Of a stretch of DNA of 64,000 nucleotides, positions 7,503 to 15,175 are shown one piece after another. Source of the stretch: Treponema sp. (GTDB taxonomy: Bacteria > Spirochaetota > Spirochaetia > Treponematales > Breznakiellaceae). Both the position numbers and the translations under genes were made by a program. Under the pieces are notes generated by a model. That model saw only the letters and a list, made by a program, of their open reading frames with translations, ran no database searches and had not been told where the DNA came from. The stretch spans positions 82,962 through 146,961 of the forward strand of contig WRMC01000005.1 in the NCBI GenBank assembly GCA_009777335.1. The letters run 5' to 3'. Positions within the stretch are counted from its first letter, which is position 1. Each line of letters opens with the position of its first letter.

Positions 7503-9359
7503 ATGGGCCCCCTACTGGAAGAAACCCTATCAAAGATGATTCTCTCCCCCTCGGGCTGGCGGGGCATCTTTGCCCAGGACGGGGATGCCGAAAGCCGGAA
7601 CCCCCAGATCTCGTCTGAACATAGCCTTATCGTCACCGCCGCCGCCCGGGCCTTTTCTGATTACCTCGCCCACCCAGAGCCCGGCCAGAAAAAGCCCCGC
7701 CGGGGGGCCATCATCGTTGGCAGGGATACCCGTCCCACGGGGGAGGCCATAGCCCAGGACATCATATTGAGCCTCTCGGCCCTGGGGAACCAGGTCCTCT
7801 ATGCGGGGGTTTGTGCCTCCCCGGAGATCATGGCCTTTACGCGGAAGCGGGCGGCCGAAGAAGGGGCCGGTTATGATACTATCCAGGGTTTTATCTATAT
7901 CTCGGCCAGCCACAACCCCATAGGTTATAACGGCCTCAAGTTCGGCCTCACCGGGGGGGGGACCATCCCGGCCCAAGTAAACAGCCCCTTGGTCTTGGCC
8001 TTTAAGGAAGCCCTGGCCCGGCCAAAGATTGAAGAGGAGTTGGAAGCACTCCTGGAAAGGGCGAACCCCGAAATCGTAGACCTGATCTACGAGGCCGATT
8101 TTCTTTACAAAGACATGGCCCTGGAAGACTATACCGAATTTTCCCGCCAGGTCATTTCTGGCTTTAGCGGGGGGGAAAAGCAGGAAAGCTTTTTTGAGGG
8201 GATCCGGCAAGGGCTGGAACAGTATCCCCTGGGGATAGGAGCGGACTTTAACGGATCCGCCCGGGCCCAGTCCATAGACCGGAGCTTTCTTTCCAGTTTA
8301 GGGGTTTCATTTTCTGCTATCAATGCCCATGAGATCCTAAGCCCCATAGTCCCCGAGGGGGCCTCCCTGGATAAATGCCGGGAGTTTCTCGAGGAGCTCC
8401 ATAGACAGGACAGCCGCAATCTCCTGGCCTACATGCCCGACTGTGACGGCGACCGAGGCAACCTGGTTGTAATCGCTGACCAGGGGAAGGCCAGGAACCT
8501 GGAAGCCCAGGAGGTCTTTGCCCTGGCCTGCGTGGCCGAACTCTCCTCCCTGGTCTGGACCGGGGAACTAAGCTACGACCCCCAAGGGAGGCCCCTTCAA
8601 AGGGCCGCCCTGGTGGTCAACGACCCCACCTCCAACCGGATCGATCGCATCGCTGGAGCCTTTGGGGTCCAGGTCCACCGGGCCGAGGTGGGAGAAGCCA
8701 ACGTGGTGGGCCTGGCGGCCAAGCTCCGGGACCAGGGCTATCTGGTCCGGATCCTGGGGGAAGGCTCGGCGGGGGGAACCATCATCCACCCCGCGGCGGT
8801 CCGGGACCCCATCAACACCCTGGGGGGGATCCTCAAGATCCTCTTGCTCCGGGGCGACGAGGGCCCCTTTGCGATCTGGTGCCGCCTCTCGGGGCAGGAG
8901 CAGCTCATCTCCAAAGATTTTGGCCTGGCCCAGATCATCGCTTCCCTTCCGGTCTATCATACCACCGGGGCCTATACCGATGATGCCCTCCTCTCGGTCC
9001 AGACCAAGGACCATGCTAAGCTCAAGGAATGTTACCAGGGGATCTTTACCCGGGACTGGGAGAAGGAAAGGAAGACCCTCCAGAAAATGGGGGGCATCGA
9101 TTCCTGGGAGGCCGCCTCCTATAGGGGTCTGGAGGAAAGCCGGGGCATAACAAACTTCGGCGAAGCAGGAACCGGCGGTTTAAAGATTGAATTGCTCCGG
9201 GGAAGCGAAAGCAGGGCCTGGATCTGGATGAGGGGTTCAGCCACCGAGCCGGTCTTCCGGATCATGGCCGACGCGCCGGACCCGGAACTGGAACGATACC
9301 TTATCACATGGCAGAGGCGCATGGTCCTTGAAGCTGACCGGGCTCTTGCATCATCATAG
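7503..9359 (+). CDS. Phosphoglucomutase/phosphomannomutase family protein
   Basis: Alpha-D-phosphohexomutase superfamily: interconverts hexose 1- and 6-phosphates. 618 residues. Four-domain landmarks in order: serine loop SASHNPIGYNGLKFG (about 134), metal loop DCDGDRGN (about 310), sugar loop GEGSAGGT (about 418) and the C-terminal phosphate-binding RGSATEPVFRI (about 579). It is longer than the usual 450-580 residues. The start at 7503 sits at the predicted transcription start; the alternative ATG at 7536 (MILSPSGWRGIF) also lacks a good ribosome site. Which sugar it prefers cannot be told. The next gene follows after 24 bp. Confidence 0.9.
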   Translation: MGPLLEETLSKMILSPSGWRGIFAQDGDAESRNPQISSEHSLIVTAAARAFSDYLAHPEPGQKKPRRGAIIVGRDTRPTGEAIAQDIILSLSALGNQVLYAGVCASPEIMAFTRKRAAEEGAGYDTIQGFIYISASHNPIGYNGLKFGLTGGGTIPAQVNSPLVLAFKEALARPKIEEELEALLERANPEIVDLIYEADFLYKDMALEDYTEFSRQVISGFSGGEKQESFFEGIRQGLEQYPLGIGADFNGSARAQSIDRSFLSSLGVSFSAINAHEILSPIVPEGASLDKCREFLEELHRQDSRNLLAYMPDCDGDRGNLVVIADQGKARNLEAQEVFALACVAELSSLVWTGELSYDPQGRPLQRAALVVNDPTSNRIDRIAGAFGVQVHRAEVGEANVVGLAAKLRDQGYLVRILGEGSAGGTIIHPAAVRDPINTLGGILKILLLRGDEGPFAIWCRLSGQEQLISKDFGLAQIIASLPVYHTTGAYTDDALLSVQTKDHAKLKECYQGIFTRDWEKERKTLQKMGGIDSWEAASYRGLEESRGITNFGEAGTGGLKIELLRGSESRAWIWMRGSATEPVFRIMADAPDPELERYLITWQRRMVLEADRALASS

Positions 9360-9383
9360 GAAGGGCAGGAAAAGGAGGAGGAC

Positions 9384-9875
9384 ATGGGCCTAAGGGGTGA
9401 AATTTTTTCCACCAAGGTGACTTTGCAGAACAGGACCTATTTTTTCAACGTAAAGGAAAACCGGCTGGGGGACCTCTACCTTAACATTGTCGAAAGCAAA
9501 AACAAGGATGAGGGGGGCTTTGATCGCCAATCGGTGATCCTCTTTGCCGAGGACCTCCAGGCCTTTCTCCAGGGTTTCGATGAATCCCTAAAGGTCATGG
9601 AAAAGGAGGTCCGGGACAAGCGGAGAGCCCGGCCCCCCCGGGAGACCAACAAACGGGAAGCCCCCCGGAGAGAAGGCTCTGGCCCCAGACGGGAGGGTCC
9701 CCAAAAAACCCGTATCAAAGTAGGCCCCAAGGGCGCCCCCAGGGGGGGAGAAAAGAAAGCCCCCTACCCTGCTAAACCGAGGCTGGGTACGAAACCTGGT
9801 AACGATTCAAAGCCCCGCCGGGATAAGGGGCCGGGGAAGAATAAGATGGTGGTGAAGAGGAAGCGGACGGATTAA
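9384..9875 (+). CDS. PUR-alpha-like DNA/RNA-binding protein (DUF3276) with basic tail
   Basis: 163 residues. Residues about 1-78 match the single PUR repeat found in spirochaete proteins such as Borrelia BpuR: strand-rich GEIFSTKVTLQNRTYFFNVKEN, LYLNIVESK, and the helix FAEDLQAFLQGFDESLKVM. Residues 79-163 are a low-complexity Arg/Lys/Pro/Gly tail, probably disordered and nucleic-acid binding; the tail is unusual compared with compact PUR proteins. Strong AAAAGGAGGAGG ribosome-binding site. In Borrelia this family binds nucleic acids and modulates gene expression; the role here is inferred. Last gene before repeat copy A. Confidence 0.85.
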   Translation: MGLRGEIFSTKVTLQNRTYFFNVKENRLGDLYLNIVESKNKDEGGFDRQSVILFAEDLQAFLQGFDESLKVMEKEVRDKRRARPPRETNKREAPRREGSGPRREGPQKTRIKVGPKGAPRGGEKKAPYPAKPRLGTKPGNDSKPRRDKGPGKNKMVVKRKRTD

Positions 9876-9904
9876 AGCAAGGTAAATATGGTATTTCTCA
9901 ATCT

Positions 9905-10183
9905 AAGACCTCACTATCCCTTCACCGCTGGACAGAAACATGGCCCCCGCGGCTCCAGCGTCCGGACCACACAACTGTTTGCAATATTGATTTGCCTAAG
10001 GCTTACATAAATTAATTTCACTTTAAGTTGTGTGGTCAGGCCGAAATCGCCGCAGGGACCATTTTCTGCTCCAGCTGAGCAAGCCATGCGTTGTAAGATC
10101 AAGAAGAGCCTTTAATTATTCCTCTTCCAAGCAAGGTGAGTAGGGAAGAATGATGAAATATACAGACATAGGTGTCTGTCACC
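9905..10183 (+). repeat. Structured repeat family I, copy A
   Basis: Starts AAGACCT 30 bp after the PUR gene stop. Left conserved block includes hairpin CGCTGGA/TCCAGCG. The variable stem is GACCACACAACT (9965-9976) with AGTTGTGTGGTC (10026-10037), 12 perfect pairs. Then the conserved block CCGAAATCGCCG, a degenerate version of the GGAGCA-T5-TGCTCC hairpin, GCTGAGCAAG, AAGAAGAGCCT (10101-10111) and the terminal palindrome GGTGTCTGTCACC (10171-10183). Faces copy B across a 2.7-kb AT-richer segment. Confidence 0.85.
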
Positions 10184-10240
10184 CTTGCTGGGCTGTTTGG
10201 AGATATTAAACTTATTTTGCAAACTTCCTATGCAAACCAT

Positions 10241-10272
10241 GAAATTTTTTCAGTACGTACCGAAAAAATTTC
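10241..10272. repeat. Inverted repeat in island, A/T-run arms
   Basis: GAAATTTTTTC (10241-10251) and GAAAAAATTTC (10262-10272) form an 11-bp perfect stem around the loop AGTACGTACC, itself containing palindrome GTACGTAC. Could act as a bidirectional terminator. The stretch 10184-10494 otherwise has no supported gene. Confidence 0.55.
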
Positions 10273-10362
10273 TAATGTATTTCAAATTCACGAATTCTTT
10301 TGGCGTTTTCGTTCTTCTTCAAAAATCCATCACGCTCTACTTAGCCGGGTCCATGCGGCTTA

Positions 10363-10402
10363 AAACAAGGCTGTCCAGTATTTTTCCCGGGCAGCCTTGT
10401 TT
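10363..10402 (+). terminator. Terminator-like hairpin
   Basis: AAACAAGGCTG (10363-10373) pairs perfectly with CAGCCTTGTTT (10392-10402); the run TTTGTTTG follows. No intact gene precedes it, so it may be a relic of the decayed locus. Confidence 0.5.
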
Positions 10403-10447
10403 GTTTGACAGATGATTTTATGTTCCAATTAACACAAGACGAATGGA

Positions 10448-10482
10448 ATTCTATGAGATCACAATTTGTGATCTCATAGAAT
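10448..10482. repeat. Perfect 35-bp palindrome
   Basis: Left arm ATTCTATGAGATCACAA (10448-10464), one central T, and an exact inverted copy at 10466-10482. No T-run follows. Function unknown; it abuts the decayed ORF6N remnant and could be a protein-binding or recombination site. Confidence 0.7.
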
Positions 10483-10497
10483 GGCCGTGGTGGTCGG

Positions 10498-10726
10498 TGT
10501 AATACTCCATTTGCTTTCACAGAACACGGTATATTAAATAGAAAAGAACGACAAGCGGGTAAACGAAATTGTTATCGCCCTCAACAACCTGATCGAACAG
10601 CCGCCGCAAACGAAAAAGATAGGGTTTGGGGTGAATGAAAAAGCACCCAGATATTCAACTTCCCAAAATGCAGAAAGTAGAGCGGTCTTTTTTAAGAGTA
10701 CTAGTATTATATTTGCGAAAAATTAG
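10498..10726 (+). pseudogene. Remnant of an ORF6N/KilA-N-type protein gene
   Basis: Reading from 10498 gives CNTPFAFTEHGIL, which resembles the PYAFTEQGVAML motif at the end of ORF6N domains. That frame soon loses similarity, and a different frame from 10541 gives EKNDKRVNEIVIALNNLIEQ then PPQTKKIGFGV, like the C-terminal tail of the same family, to a TAG at 10724. There is no start codon or N-terminal DNA-binding part. I read this as a truncated, internally deleted and frameshifted gene, typical of prophage or island debris. Family assignment is from motif memory only. Confidence 0.45.
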
Positions 10727-11015
10727 ATATTTTAACGTTTCCATCAGGGAAGCGGGCAATAACTTCAAGTTCGCCGCCCATTGCCTCAATGTGGCTTCGC
10801 AAGGTAGAAATATACATGTCTGTTCGCTTTTCCAGTTTTGCTATAGCGGGCTGCTGGATATGCAGAGCTTCGGCAAGCATTTTTTGGGAAAGACCCCGGG
10901 CATTTCGCAGCTCCTGGAGCGGCATTTCAGCAAGTGTCTTTTTTACTGCTTCCTCATTTCTAGCTCTGCGCTCAGGACTCATTTTTTCCCTTAGTACATT
11001 AAAATTTTTTGCCAT
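10707..11015 (-). CDS. XRE-family antitoxin (HigA-like)
   Basis: 102 residues with a helix-turn-helix in LQELRNARGLSQKMLAEALH followed by IQQPAIAKLEKR, the Cro/CI-type fold of HigA-class antitoxins. The upstream toxin gene overlaps its start by 17 bp, the toxin-first order typical of higBA. Antitoxins of this type bind the toxin and repress their own promoter; a candidate operator is at 11350-11366. Base composition is clearly more AT-rich than the flanking chromosomal genes, consistent with acquisition. Its 3' end runs into the ORF6N remnant on the other strand. Confidence 0.85.
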   Translation of the reverse strand: MAKNFNVLREKMSPERRARNEEAVKKTLAEMPLQELRNARGLSQKMLAEALHIQQPAIAKLEKRTDMYISTLRSHIEAMGGELEVIARFPDGNVKISNFSQI

Positions 11016-11280
11016 CTTTTTCCTCCTGGATTTCCTTCAGGTAAACATCATAAATTTTATCAGCAACGGGAACCATAGTATCATAAAACCTGTCGTCCCC
11101 TGTTTTATCTCCGCCAATTAGTAGTATAGCGATCCGCCTTGGATCAAAAGCATAAAATGTCCTTAAAGGGCGTCCTTCATTTTCTAGCAAGCCTACTGAA
11201 TAATCGACAGCGTCCTGTTCAGCTATGCTCAGAGTTTCCCACCATGCTTCAAACTCGTCTGTATATTCAACTTCCCACAT
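10999..11280 (-). CDS. RelE/HigB-type toxin (Gp49/DUF891-like)
   Basis: Predicted ribosome-dependent mRNA interferase. About 93 residues from MWEVEYTDEFEAWWETLS, the usual start of this family; the frame stays open to a GTG at 11331 after AGGGAGAGA, so an N-terminal extension of 17 residues cannot be excluded. Landmarks: LENEGRPLRTFYAFDPRRIAILLIGGDKTG, with the FDPRR.A.LL-GG core of Gp49-like toxins. It overlaps the antitoxin gene and is translated first. Specificity is not predictable. Confidence 0.82.
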   Translation of the reverse strand: MWEVEYTDEFEAWWETLSIAEQDAVDYSVGLLENEGRPLRTFYAFDPRRIAILLIGGDKTGDDRFYDTMVPVADKIYDVYLKEIQEEKDGKKF

Positions 11281-11349
11281 GAAGTAAGGATATTCCATAG
11301 AAGGAATAAATGCAAGAGTTATACCTCGCACTCTCTCCCTCTGTGCCTG

Positions 11350-11366
11350 GCCTTCCTACGGAAGGC
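11350..11366. promoter_or_regulatory. Candidate operator of the toxin-antitoxin operon
   Basis: GCCTTCC-TAC-GGAAGGC, a perfect 7-bp inverted repeat located 19 bp upstream of the GTG and 70 bp upstream of the ATG of the toxin gene. Such palindromes are the usual targets of antitoxin autorepression; this is inference from position. Confidence 0.4.
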
Positions 11367-11400
11367 ATGAGAGGTATTTCCGAATCCAGTAGCCCACCAA

Positions 11401-11428
11401 AATTTTTTTGGGACGTCCCAAAAAAATT
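11401..11428. terminator. 28-bp perfect palindrome, probable bidirectional terminator
   Basis: AATTTTTTTGGGAC (11401-11414) followed directly by its exact complement (11415-11428). A-run and T-run flank a GGGAC/GTCCC core, so it can terminate in both directions. It lies downstream of the chaperone gene (stop at 11547) and upstream of the toxin gene, insulating the two. Confidence 0.6.
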
Positions 11429-11546
11429 CTTAGGAAGATTAAATAATATATATAATATCTCTAAAAAGACCAGTAAAAGGGTGACAAACCCATTTTGAAT
11501 CCTGGGTTATAAGCCCTTGATTGATGGCTTTTTTCACTTTTCGTTT

Positions 11547-12596
11547 TTACCAGTTCAGGTTATTTTCCATTATATTTACGCTTGCGGCAGCTCTCAGCTC
11601 AGCTATCAACTCAGCTGTAGCCTGGGCCAGTGCTGCTTGCTGGCGCTCCTGCCACATGGTGTTACCGATATACTCCCTTACAGTTACATTGATTCCAAGC
11701 TGGTATATATCATCCAACTCAAGAATTTTTTGTTCGTATATTTCTGTAACTTTTATTATTCTAAAAGTGTCAGGGCCCTCTATGAGCCTAGATACCTCAC
11801 CCTGCCTTAGGTTGAATGCAATATCCATAAACTCTGTTCCAAATATTTGATTTGCTTGCGGATTTCTGGGCACATATCCGGCGTCACCTGCCTGGTAATC
11901 TGAATTTTGCCCCTGTCCTCTAAGTACAGCTTCATCAAACCTTGTTGGGTTTGTTCCAATTTCCCATACAAGACGATCCGCTAATTCTCTTGCTCTGGGT
12001 CTGGATGTTGCATCATTAAACCTCACCTGGATCATGGAAAAACGCACAGTATCTGGTCTTACAAGCTGAGACCTGTTAAGCATATAGGTGTTTCTAATTT
12101 CATCTTCTGAGGGAGGCATGATATTCTGAAGTTGAGCCCCTTTTGTTTCCGTGAGATATTTTTGAACAATCATCTGCCTATGTAGCTGTTCCCTGAAAGC
12201 TGCCACATCAAGTCCCGTTTCATTCAGTATTGCTTGTGCAAATTCTAAATCTGTAGGCTGGCGGCCTATTTGCTGAGCCAAGGATGCCCGCAAATGCTGT
12301 ACCTGTTGGTTTACTTCATTTTCCGATACTGTAACACGGTCACATGCTGCTGCCTGCATTGCAAGTCTTTCGTTGATCATGACATCAAGAAGCTGGCGTC
12401 TTTCTGCAACAGTTAGTGTACGGTCAGTACCTCTTTCTAATCTTTCAACTTCAGTGCGAAGCTGCCCTACGGTTATGGGCTCACTTGAAGTCAGGTTTAC
12501 TATAGCTGCCGGCTGTGTAGCAGCCTGGGAAAAACAAAAACCAGTGAGACCCAGACCAAAAACTAAACAAAATATTGAATTTTTCACATACTGCAT
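11547..12596 (-). CDS. SurA/PpiC-like periplasmic peptidyl-prolyl isomerase/chaperone
   Basis: 349 residues. N-terminal signal peptide (MQYVKNSIFCLVFGLGLTG then FCFSQA, cleavage near 24). Residues about 40-165 resemble the SurA N-terminal chaperone domain (VAERRQLLDVMINERLAMQAA, ETGLDVAAFREQLHRQMIVQKYL). Residues about 175-300 resemble a PpiC/parvulin domain (VRFSMIQVRFND, AGDAGYVPRNP, FMDIAFNLRQGEVSRLIEG). The catalytic competence of the parvulin domain is uncertain. Predicted to help outer-membrane protein folding. AT-richer than flanking genes and located inside the repeat-bounded island, but it may be native. Confidence 0.8.
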   Translation of the reverse strand: MQYVKNSIFCLVFGLGLTGFCFSQAATQPAAIVNLTSSEPITVGQLRTEVERLERGTDRTLTVAERRQLLDVMINERLAMQAAACDRVTVSENEVNQQVQHLRASLAQQIGRQPTDLEFAQAILNETGLDVAAFREQLHRQMIVQKYLTETKGAQLQNIMPPSEDEIRNTYMLNRSQLVRPDTVRFSMIQVRFNDATSRPRARELADRLVWEIGTNPTRFDEAVLRGQGQNSDYQAGDAGYVPRNPQANQIFGTEFMDIAFNLRQGEVSRLIEGPDTFRIIKVTEIYEQKILELDDIYQLGINVTVREYIGNTMWQERQQAALAQATAELIAELRAAASVNIMENNLNW

Positions 12597-12868
12597 TGTT
12601 CATCTTAATACAAAGGTTTTTTTTGTTCAAGGTTCCGCATTTCCCCAAAAAGAAGAGGACAGGCCCCGGTGTCTTATGAACCGCCACTTTGTGCTTGCAG
12701 TAGGCCGTAGGTAGTCATTAAATTATCTTAGTGTGTCGTTGCTAATAGGGGGGCCCCTTATCTGACGTACCTTGCTTGCAGTGATAAGAGGAGAATAAGT
12801 CAGTGAAACCGGAAGATAAGAGAAGGGATATCCAATCGGATCTAGCTCCTTATGGTGGAGGGCACAAT
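12597..12868. other. Intergenic stretch inside island, no gene seen
   Basis: No ORF with support. Contains purine-rich segments (around 12779-12840) without recognised family. Possibly promoter of the chaperone gene plus decayed insertion material. Confidence 0.5.
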
Positions 12869-13110
12869 GGTGACAGACAACGCTTCCCTACCGAGCACAC
12901 TTGGAAAGTATAAAAATTAAGGCTCTTCTAAGTCCAACCGCTCATTGCTTGCTCAGCTGGAGCAAAAAATGCTCCTGGCGGCGATTTCGGTCTGACTACT
13001 CAATCCATAAGGCAAAGTAAATTCCATTAGGTTACACGATTGAGTAGTCAGAGCCGCTGGAGCCGCTAGGGGCATGTTTTTGTCCAGCGGTGAAGAGATA
13101 ATGAGGTCTT
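12869..13110 (-). repeat. Structured repeat family I, copy B (inverted to A)
   Basis: On the minus strand: AAGACCT (13110-13104) 24 bp after the rnhB stop, hairpin CGCTGGA/TCCAGCG, then the variable stem CTGACTACTCAATC (pairs 13051-13038 with 13005-12992), 14 perfect pairs and unrelated in sequence to the stem of copies A, C and E. Then CCGAAATCGCCGCC, hairpin GGAGCA-T5-TGCTCC (12975-12959), AGAAGAGCCT and end motif GTCTGTCACC (12878-12869). Confidence 0.85.
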
Positions 13111-13133
13111 GGTTTTGAGCTGACGGAGATTTA

Positions 13134-13763
13134 TTACTTATACCTAAAACTCATCCTCTGTATGGGCGAGGGCCCCAACCGTGCCAGGGCCTCCCTATGC
13201 CCCTTCGTCCCATAGCCCCGGTGTTTCTCGTAGCCGTAACCGGGGAAAAATAATCCGTAGTAGTCCATGAGGCTGTCCCGGGCGGTCTTTGCCAGGATGG
13301 AGGCGGCCATCACGGCGGGGACCTGGGCGTCGGCCTTAACCAGGGCCTCGCAAGGGATGGTTAAGGGGGGCCTATGGGTCCCGTCCACCACTATCCTCAG
13401 GGTCCCTCCTTCTATATGGGTCTTGAGCCAGGGAGAGGCCCGGGAGAGCATCTCAAAGGCCCGGGTCATGGCCAGTAGGCTCCCCTGGAGGATGTTGATC
13501 TTGTCTATCTCCCCCGCCGAGACCCAGCCGAGGCCCCAGGCCAGGGCCTCCCGATAGATCCGGGCGGCGGCCTTTTCCCTTTGGAGGGCCTTGAGTTTTT
13601 TTGAGTCATCCAGGATCTCCAGGGGGAAGCCGGGGGGCAGGATCACCGCTGCGGCAGTGACGGGTCCGGCAAGGGGTCCTCGGCCAGCCTCATCGATGCC
13701 GCAGACCAGGGGGCTTTCTATTGGGGAAGGACCGGTGGGAGGGATCTTACCAGGGGGCTTCAT
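13134..13763 (-). CDS. rnhB: Ribonuclease HII
   Basis: Degrades RNA of RNA-DNA hybrids and removes misincorporated ribonucleotides. 209 residues from MKPPGKIPP. Core motif CGIDEAGRGPLAGPV holds the first catalytic Asp-Glu pair; later DDSKKL, DGT, KADAQVPAVMAASILAK and the C-terminal YGYEKHRGYGTKGH match RNase HII. The frame is open upstream to 14033 inside the neighbouring gene, a GC-rich artefact. The start overlaps the previous stop by 17 bp, so translation is likely coupled; no clear ribosome site, and ATG at 13784 is an alternative. Confidence 0.93.
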   Translation of the reverse strand: MKPPGKIPPTGPSPIESPLVCGIDEAGRGPLAGPVTAAAVILPPGFPLEILDDSKKLKALQREKAAARIYREALAWGLGWVSAGEIDKINILQGSLLAMTRAFEMLSRASPWLKTHIEGGTLRIVVDGTHRPPLTIPCEALVKADAQVPAVMAASILAKTARDSLMDYYGLFFPGYGYEKHRGYGTKGHREALARLGPSPIQRMSFRYK

Positions 13764-15165
13764 TGGGCCGTTGGGGATCGGCATAGGCCTGGTTGAACTG
13801 GGCAAGCTCTGAGAGGGGCCAGGGGCTGTCCCAGAGATGGGTAAACCCCGAAAAGCGGTTCCCGCTGATGCTCCCCAGGGCGGGGCCGGGGCTGTCCTGG
13901 CCGGTAAAAACTTCCGCCCGGGGGGCCGAACCGGAATAAAAGAGGCGGCAGTCCAGGAAGCGGGGAAAGATCCCCTGGACCCGGGCAGCCCGGGCCCCCA
14001 GATCCCCAGCCACCTCGAAGAGGGTCCCGGCAAAAAGGGCGGGGCTCTGATCTAGGAAAAGGGCCTCGGTCTCCAGGCCAAAGACTTCGATGATTCCATC
14101 GGAGTAGAGGATTTCAGAATCCTGGGCTCGGAGGGCCCCCGCAAAATCCTGGGCCGCCGCGGAGATCAGGAGGTTAGAGAAATCCCCCCGCCCATCTTTA
14201 ATGGAAAGAACCGAGGCGCTCCTCCTCCCGAGGACATAAAAAATGCTGTCCCCCCCAAAGAGGCTCCCCCCCTGGAGGTCCACCAAGAGGCTGTGGAACC
14301 CTTCAAGCTGAATCTGGCTCCCCCGGATATCCAGGGAACTCTTGGTCCCGCTTATGGCGGGGATCTCCAGCTCCGTGGGAAGGAGGATCTGAATCCGGGA
14401 GTTCCGGATCTCCCCCTGCCCCCCTTCCATTAAAAGGAGGGGTCCCACTATATACATGTCCGTATCCCGGATATGAAGTTCCGACTCAGGCCCGGCTACG
14501 ATGAGGGGGGCCAGACCCTCAAGCCTCTCTATCCTTAGATTCTGAAGACCTAAGGAAGCTCCAGGGCTGAGGAGGAAGCCGCTCCCGGGGGGGATAAGCA
14601 GGGCGGCCCCCCCAAGGCCGGAGATGATAATCTTTTGATCGATGACCAGGGGGCCCTCCAGGGGGATCTCGACTCCTATCCATATATGGGTAAGATCCTC
14701 CTGGGCTGCATAGAGAAGGGCTTCTTCGAGGCTGGGAAAGGGGGCATCCCTTCCTCCTTTATGGGATGGATAAACCGCCGAAGCGGGGGGATACCAGGCA
14801 TTACCCTGGGGATAGGGGGCCACATAGAGGGTGTTGGGATCAATCGTAAAACTCAGATAGGAGGGCTCCGAAAGGGAACCCCAGGGGTCCTCGATCCGGG
14901 CCTCCACCAGCACTTCAGTGTACTCCCCCAAAAGGCTCCGGATCTCCAGGCTATCCTCCCCGTAGATCATGAGCTCCATCCCCGACTCATGGAGGAGCCG
15001 GGCCCTCAGAAAGACCCTCTGGCCCTCAGGGCCTGGGTCGGTCCGCAGGAGGACCGGGCCCCGGGTCCAGGACCCTTCAGGGGGGCCCTGGGTAAAGGGA
15101 AAGGGCAGCTGGGCAAAGAGGAGGACAGGAAGGAGGAGCAGGAAGGAAAAACAGAGAGCCCTCAT
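13747..15165 (-). CDS. Secreted beta-helix-like protein, unknown function
   Basis: 472 residues. Signal peptide MRALCFSFLLLLPVLLFAQ. The C-terminal two thirds has repeated short beta-strand turns (for example ISGLGGAALLIPPGSGFLLS, ASLGLQNLRIERLEG, SSLDIRGSQIQLEG), typical of right-handed beta-helix (pectate-lyase-like) proteins. A sequence VYPSHKGGRDAPFPSLEEAL resembles the DUF1565-type entry motif of such proteins. No catalytic site recognised. It sits in a three-gene minus-strand unit with the phosphoribosyltransferase upstream and rnhB downstream. Confidence 0.7.
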   Translation of the reverse strand: MRALCFSFLLLLPVLLFAQLPFPFTQGPPEGSWTRGPVLLRTDPGPEGQRVFLRARLLHESGMELMIYGEDSLEIRSLLGEYTEVLVEARIEDPWGSLSEPSYLSFTIDPNTLYVAPYPQGNAWYPPASAVYPSHKGGRDAPFPSLEEALLYAAQEDLTHIWIGVEIPLEGPLVIDQKIIISGLGGAALLIPPGSGFLLSPGASLGLQNLRIERLEGLAPLIVAGPESELHIRDTDMYIVGPLLLMEGGQGEIRNSRIQILLPTELEIPAISGTKSSLDIRGSQIQLEGFHSLLVDLQGGSLFGGDSIFYVLGRRSASVLSIKDGRGDFSNLLISAAAQDFAGALRAQDSEILYSDGIIEVFGLETEALFLDQSPALFAGTLFEVAGDLGARAARVQGIFPRFLDCRLFYSGSAPRAEVFTGQDSPGPALGSISGNRFSGFTHLWDSPWPLSELAQFNQAYADPQRPNEAPW

Positions 15166-15175
15166 AGCCTTACCT

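Noticed and set aside
10172..10415. Short ORFs between repeat A and the palindromes
   Set aside because: No ribosome site, no family resemblance, and they cross hairpins.
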